A stretch of DNA of 64,000 nt, taken from contig NC_079136.1 in assembly GCF_945859705.1 (NCBI RefSeq), positions 39,961,307 through 40,025,306 on the forward strand. The letters run 5' to 3'. The notes beneath the pieces are model-generated. The model was not told the origin of the DNA. It searched no databases and saw nothing but the letters and a program-made list of their open reading frames with translations. Made by a program: the position numbers and the translations under genes. Source of the DNA: Episyrphus balteatus. Lineage: Eukaryota; Arthropoda; Insecta; Diptera; Syrphidae. Shown piece after piece: positions 58,883-64,000 of the stretch; within the stretch, counting starts at the first letter, position 1; each line of letters starts with the position of its first letter.

Positions 58883-61800
58883 TAAATTTCAAATGCATTT
58901 TTTTATAATTCATATTTTTACAACCTTGGTTGCGACATTAATCTGAAGCACACTAGTAACATTTGGCAAAAAATTAATTTTGTTGCACCGAAGGAAAAAT
59001 CGAAATTTAGCATGATTGATAATAGCTTTTGAAAATTCAAAAAAAAAAGAAAGTTACCTGTATTTTATGCAGTGCTTGCCTAAGACCTTCAGTAACATTC
59101 TGAAGCTCAGTATTTGCTTTGGGCTAAATAATGTTTAGGCAGATGAGCATTTATTTGTTTTTGCAGAATCTTTTAAAGTCCTTAGAGACTAAAATGGCAG
59201 TATGGAAATACGCTTAAAATCATCATATTTTTGGCATGATTGGTGAAGCGGTATGATTTTGGCAAATTTCCATATCTTTGGATAGGTATTAGGTACACAC
59301 CAAACATCAAAATAGTAGGCTTTTCAAAAGCTGACATCCGTTTAAGGATATGTTGAGATGGTAAAAATCATTTCGAAAAATTTCTAAAAACCACTCAATA
59401 TCGGTTTCAAATAAAAATTATTTTTTTTTTAATGTAAGTTTTTTGGCGTATTAATACAAAAATTATGATTTAAAAAATGATTTTTGTTTTGAAAAAAAAT
59501 TGGGGGGTTTCGAATTGTATCAAACGAAAGCAAATTCAAAAATAAATTGGAAATTACAAACGGAAAGAGATTTTGAAGAAATTTAATAAAATATTAATGT
59601 ATTTCGTGTGCCATAATCCTTTTTGTTATCTCTCCAATAGGCTGTGGAACTTATTAAGTGCAATTTAACAAAACAAGAATGAAATCAATTTTGAAAATGC
59701 CGAGACCTTTTAGTACTTTGCAAATAATTATTGCTTGCCGAAGAGAAAGCTGTTCTCGATTCAAAGCAAATTTGAATGTTTGATAAAAGGCTGTTAACTT
59801 GGAACATAAGCTCCAGACCAAATTATCTTAGACAATGGAGATATAACTTGGGAAAAGAAAAACTTAAAATCTCAAATTTTTCAATTCAGATTAAACAAAA
59901 AATGCAATAAGATTTGAATTTGCAGCATTGCCCTACATGACTAATTGAAAGTCATTTCTCATTCCTCCTAACGAGATCTAACGTTCCGAAACGTTGCTGC
60001 AGCTGTCAATTTGAATTTACTCATAGTTACCATTATTTTCATGCATCCTTTAGCAAAGTCAAAAGTGCATTTAGTAACCAATTAGATTTTATTATTTTTG
60101 CACTCTACAAAAAACAGTTTGTAGACACATCAAACACATCAACACTTTTTTGCTAAAGAGACCGACCATAACAGCAATGAGTAAGCGTTGTTTTTGTTCT
60201 CCCACAAGCAAAGGTGATGATGATAATGACTCTGAAAATGGAATCAACTGACTTACTGACCGAATCAGTTCGCACAGTTTAAACAGCAAAACGCTGCAAG
60301 CTTCTTAACAAAAAAGGTTTACAATAAAAACTTAGTCCGCTAGTCGGTCATTTATATCAGTTGATAAATAACAGTTTCTATTATTGTGCCGTTCTTGCTG
60401 ATGATGGGCAATTTTTAATGCTTCAGTAATATTGTATTGGGACTCTTCTTAATTACCATGCGAAAAAAGCAGAGTGCAAAGGTGTGGAAAAAAATTGAGA
60501 AGTGATAATGCAAAAAAATATGTATGCTTATTGCCCCACGGTGCGTGGCGTGGTGGGCAATGATTTTAAGGTTATACTGGTAATTGTTTCAGTACTTTCT
60601 AGGTAGGAATTTAATTATTATTAAATTGGTATTGCAACTTCAGTTTTTTTTTGTGTTGTTGAAGAGTTTTGCAAGTGATTAATTGTTATTAATTGGCTGC
60701 AAATGAAAGTGGGAATGCGTCAATTTTTTTTGTTGAAAAAACTTACAGATTTTTTAGAAGTGAAAATATTATAAAAAGTTGACAAAACAAAAAAGATGAA
60801 AGTTAAAAAAGCAAAAACAAAAAAAAAAACCAAGACAAAATATTTAATTAGGTACATATAAGGAATTATTTGTCCCACGGATGTCTTACACATACAAACT
60901 TCAAACATATATATATATATATCCTGAATAAAGTAAATTAATCAATCTCAAGAATTATAAATAAAATAAATATTTTGAAATACATGCACATATAATGGAA
61001 ATATTTTGCATTTAATTTCATTTTTTTTTTTTTTTTCAATGCAGAAAATTTTTTATTTGCAATAAATTTTTTTTTTAATTGCAAAATATTTTTATTTGCA
61101 ATCAAAATTTTATTTTCAATGCAAATATTTTTCAGTTTCAATATAAACTTTTTAAATGCAAATTTTTTTCAGTTGCAATAAATATTTTTTTTTAAATTTC
61201 AAATGAATTTTTTTTGAATTGATATTTTTACAACCCTGTTTTCAATTTTTTTTTAACATTTTCAGAAGGCATTGGTAAAATGCTAGCCTTTCCTATAACC
61301 CGGTCTGCAGAATATTTTATTTCTGGTATTTGATAAAATTAATATTTCGTATGCTCTTGTTTTAAAATTTGAAGTTCCATTTTTGTAATCAGCTCATCTC
61401 CTGATTTCAATATATTCAAAGCTAAATGCTTAGTAAATCTAATTTTTCATCATACGTGAGAGATAATTTTCAGAAATAATTTTACACTTTTATGAAATAT
61501 TTCGGTGTTTTGATTTTCATTAATCTGGTTTCAAATTTACTCTTTCCACCAATATTTTCAAAATATTTAAATTTTAAACACTATTACGAAAACGCAGTAC
61601 TTTTTGAACTTTTGAACTTTTTGAATTTTTTTCTTAAAAAATTGAAGTAAATTGTCTGATTTTATTCTGACAGTAAGAACCTCTATAAATATTTAAAAAA
61701 AAAAAAATAATAATAATTTTGGACATGAATTGAAGTTCCTTAGACTGGTTAAAGTTAATGCATTCATAAATAGGATGGAAAATTAAAAAAAATGTTCTTT

Positions 61801-61944
61801 GAGAAAATTTTTCCAAAAAAAGTTCGTATGACTTTAAAAACCCTAAATCGACAAAATAAACCAAAATTTAAAAAAAAAACACACTTTAAAAAAAAAAAAA
61901 ATGCAATGAGGAATATTAAAAACAAATATTTAGTAGATGTATCA
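58883..61944. other. Gene-free DNA with a GC-richer segment and T-rich repeat
   Basis: About 59980-60310 is GC-richer and could be regulatory DNA of the Osiris cluster or of the next gene downstream; no exon was found. 61000-61240 is the T-rich TTTTCAGTTGCAATAAATAT family also seen at 1.9 and 57.7 kb. A TA run lies at about 60910-60925. All open frames are low-complexity. Confidence 0.5.
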
Positions 61945-61952
61945 TGTATAAT

Positions 61953-63614
61953 TACGGTGACCATATTTCCAGAAGCAAAACCCGGGACACATACAAAATT
62001 TTTCGGATCGTTTTAAAAATATTGATTCTCCAAAAAAATAAAAATAAAATAAATTAAAAATTTTTAAAATGCGTTTTCATAATTTTTGATATAAAGACTT
62101 CTTAAACGATTTATGGGAGCATTTTCGTTGAAATCATTTAAGTCGTATACAAAATAAAGAAAGCATTTTTATACTTAATAAGTACTGTTAATCACTTCTA
62201 AAAAAATCTTTTTCAATCAAAATCGTGAGAGCTTTTCTTTTAAATTTTAATTTTATTTAGGGCCAATTTTTCAATAGACAGTTAAACAGTCAGTTAGTAC
62301 TTATTCCTAAGGATAGAGAAAAAATCAATTTTTCAACAGGCAGATATAGCTTATTCCTAAAAATAAAACTATCTGCTTCTTTCAGAGGCGAATAAAAATT
62401 ATTTAGGGCCAATTTTTCAATAGTCAGTTAAATAGTCAGTTAGTACTTATTCCTTAGGATAGAGAAAAAATCAATTTTCCAACAGGCAGATATAGCTTAT
62501 TCCTATGAATAAAACTATCTGCTTCTTTCAGAGACGAATAAAAATTATTCTAAGGAATAATCTCAATAAAAATATTATGTCAGTTGTCAAAGCTGTTTTG
62601 AAGGAATTTTGAAAAAAATACAGTGGAACACAAGAAAACAAAAACAATCATGAATAAAAATGACGTTTAATTTTAAATATTTTTGAATTTGACAAATTTT
62701 TTTTCTTATTCTGTAGAATAAATTATTCTTGATTGAAAAATTCAATGTTCTTATCTGATTGTTTATGAGCATAATAACTTTATTAGTCGAACAGTTAACT
62801 GACTGTTTATTAGAAGATTGAAAAATTGGCTCTTAAAGGAATAATCTCAAAAAAATATTGTGTCAGTTGTCAAAGCTGTTTTGAAAGAATTTTGAAAAAA
62901 ATACAGTGGAACACAAGAAAACAAAAACAATCATGAATAAAAATGACGTTTACTTTTAAATATTTTTGAATTTGACAATTTTTTTTGTTATTCTGTAGAA
63001 TAAATTATTCTCGATTAAAAAATTCAATGTTTTTATCTGATTGTTTATGAGCCCAATAACTTTATTCGTCGAACTGTTAACTGACTGTTTATTAGAAGAT
63101 TGAAAAATCGGCTCTTAAAACTAAAGCCTAGTCTAGAGGCGAATTGAAAATTATAAAACCAGCTCAACGAAAATTTTACTTTTCGTTGCACATTACGTAG
63201 CTTAACCAACGAAAGAAATTCTTACCTGGGCAAGAATAATTGGAGAGTTTTCAATCGTTTGTCACTCATACTTAACGGTGCAGGTAATTTTTCTTGCTCC
63301 AAAAGAGTTTTTTTTTGACTTTGGGAGACTCTGAAAAATTTTCGTTTTTCTCCGGCAGCAAAATAGGCTTGACGCTTTTATACGAAAAAATTAGAAAACC
63401 TTTTAATTTGCAACCACTGGTTTATCTTTTTTTTCATACAAATTTTTAAAAATTTTGAATGAACAAATCAGAGAATTTGTAAATACGGGACAATCACGGA
63501 CCAAATTACAAAATACGGGACACTTACACGTCCCGGGTTTCTTAAATAAAAACCCGGGACAAGCTGTAGAAATACGGGACAGTCCCGGGTAAACCGGGAC
63601 GGATGGTCACCGTA
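61953..63614. mobile_element. hAT-like element, TACGGTGACCAT ends, hosting a nested element
   Basis: The ends are TACGGTGACCAT and its perfect inverse, flanked by exact 8-bp duplications TGTATAAT (61945-61952, 63615-63622). Subterminal CCCGGGACA and TCCCGGGTAAACCGGGAC blocks appear on both sides. The interior is interrupted by the TIR element at 62260-63114. No transposase. Confidence 0.8.
62260..63114. mobile_element. Nested TIR element with duplicated ends
   Basis: The left TIR GGGCCAATTTTTCAATAG occurs twice (62260 and 62406), each followed by CAGTTAAxxAGTCAGTTA. The inverse right TIR ATTGAAAAATTGGCTC occurs twice (ending 62832 and 63114), each followed by TTAA. A 146-bp left segment and a 282-bp right segment are therefore duplicated in tandem. 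The element sits wholly within the hAT-like element, so it inserted later. Confidence 0.7.
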
Positions 63615-63622
63615 TGTATAAT

Positions 63623-64000
63623 ACATAAGTCACTGTGGTGTATGAGTAACATTTTTTTCTATAGGAAAACTTAAACTGTTATTAAAAAAAATTTTAACAC
63701 TGATAAATTAATTAAAACCAACAATTATTCTTTATCTTTGAAAAAAAAATGCTTGCTCATTTAACTCGTTATATTTTAAACGAAAATACATTTTTGTAAG
63801 CAGAACATACAAACATAATGTAAGTTAAAAATAAAAAAACACTCCACCGATGTCCGGAATTTTGTGCTAGTCTTTTGTGTGGGGACAAGTTATTCGATGA
63901 AAAAAATTTCCTAGCATTTTTGATTCATATTGTGAATTAAGCTCTTCCGTGACTTTCAAACAACATATCCAAAATTTTGTACGAAAAAGGTTTTATCAAA
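63623..64000. other. Gene-free DNA at window end
   Basis: AT-rich, no feature recognised. Confidence 0.5.

Overview
The window is AT-rich animal nuclear DNA from an insect. It carries three multi-exon genes of the insect-specific Osiris family (DUF1676), all on the + strand, in a matrix of transposon debris. The intron sizes, the TATA-type core promoters and the clustered Osiris genes fit a dipteran. I cannot name the species. The gene models are read by eye from GT/AG splice sites and frame continuity. They encode about 272, 213 and 267 residues. Their order, strand and lengths resemble Osi14-Osi15-Osi16 of the Drosophila 83E (Triplo-lethal) cluster as I remember it. The family call is firm, the member numbers are tentative.

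Layout. 1-11.3 kb: gene-poor DNA with small terminal-inverted-repeat (TIR) elements and a few protein-like patches on the minus strand that may be exons of an unrecognised gene. 11.3-15.5 kb: promoter and gene A (Osi14-like); its first intron holds an unusual cluster of TATCGA/TATCGATA motifs. 15.5-21.3 kb: repeats, including a hAT-like element with G10 and C19 runs and an inverted pair of tRNA-headed SINE-like copies. 21.3-30.8 kb: gene B (Osi15-like) with a 7.2 kb first intron. 30.8-50.6 kb: a transposon-dense interval with foldback, hAT-like and mariner-like miniature elements, a head-to-tail array of 1.386 kb Helitron-derived units, a 3' fragment of a Helitron Pif1-type helicase, an intact Helitron 3' hairpin ending in CTAG, and a long TATCCATTATCCA-type minisatellite split by a LINE-like tail. 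50.6-54.7 kb: gene C (Osi16-like), whose first intron contains a foldback satellite. 54.7-64 kb: more dispersed repeats, a foldback element with minisatellite arms, and a hAT-like element hosting a second TIR element.

The three Osiris proteins share a signal peptide, a long hydrophobic segment and a last intron in phase 1. They are expected to act in the secretory/endosomal route of cuticle-forming ectodermal cells. They differ in two hallmarks: A and C have the N-terminal cysteine pair and B does not; A and B have the C-terminal AQxLAY-type motif and C has a His/Gly-rich tail instead.

The most interesting signals are the tandem Helitron units that each restart at a 5'-TC-like terminus, the foldback elements whose arms are minisatellites of their own terminal motif (with exact 9-bp target duplications), tRNA-like A/B boxes lying near the centres of inverted-repeat structures, and the intronic TATCGA cluster.
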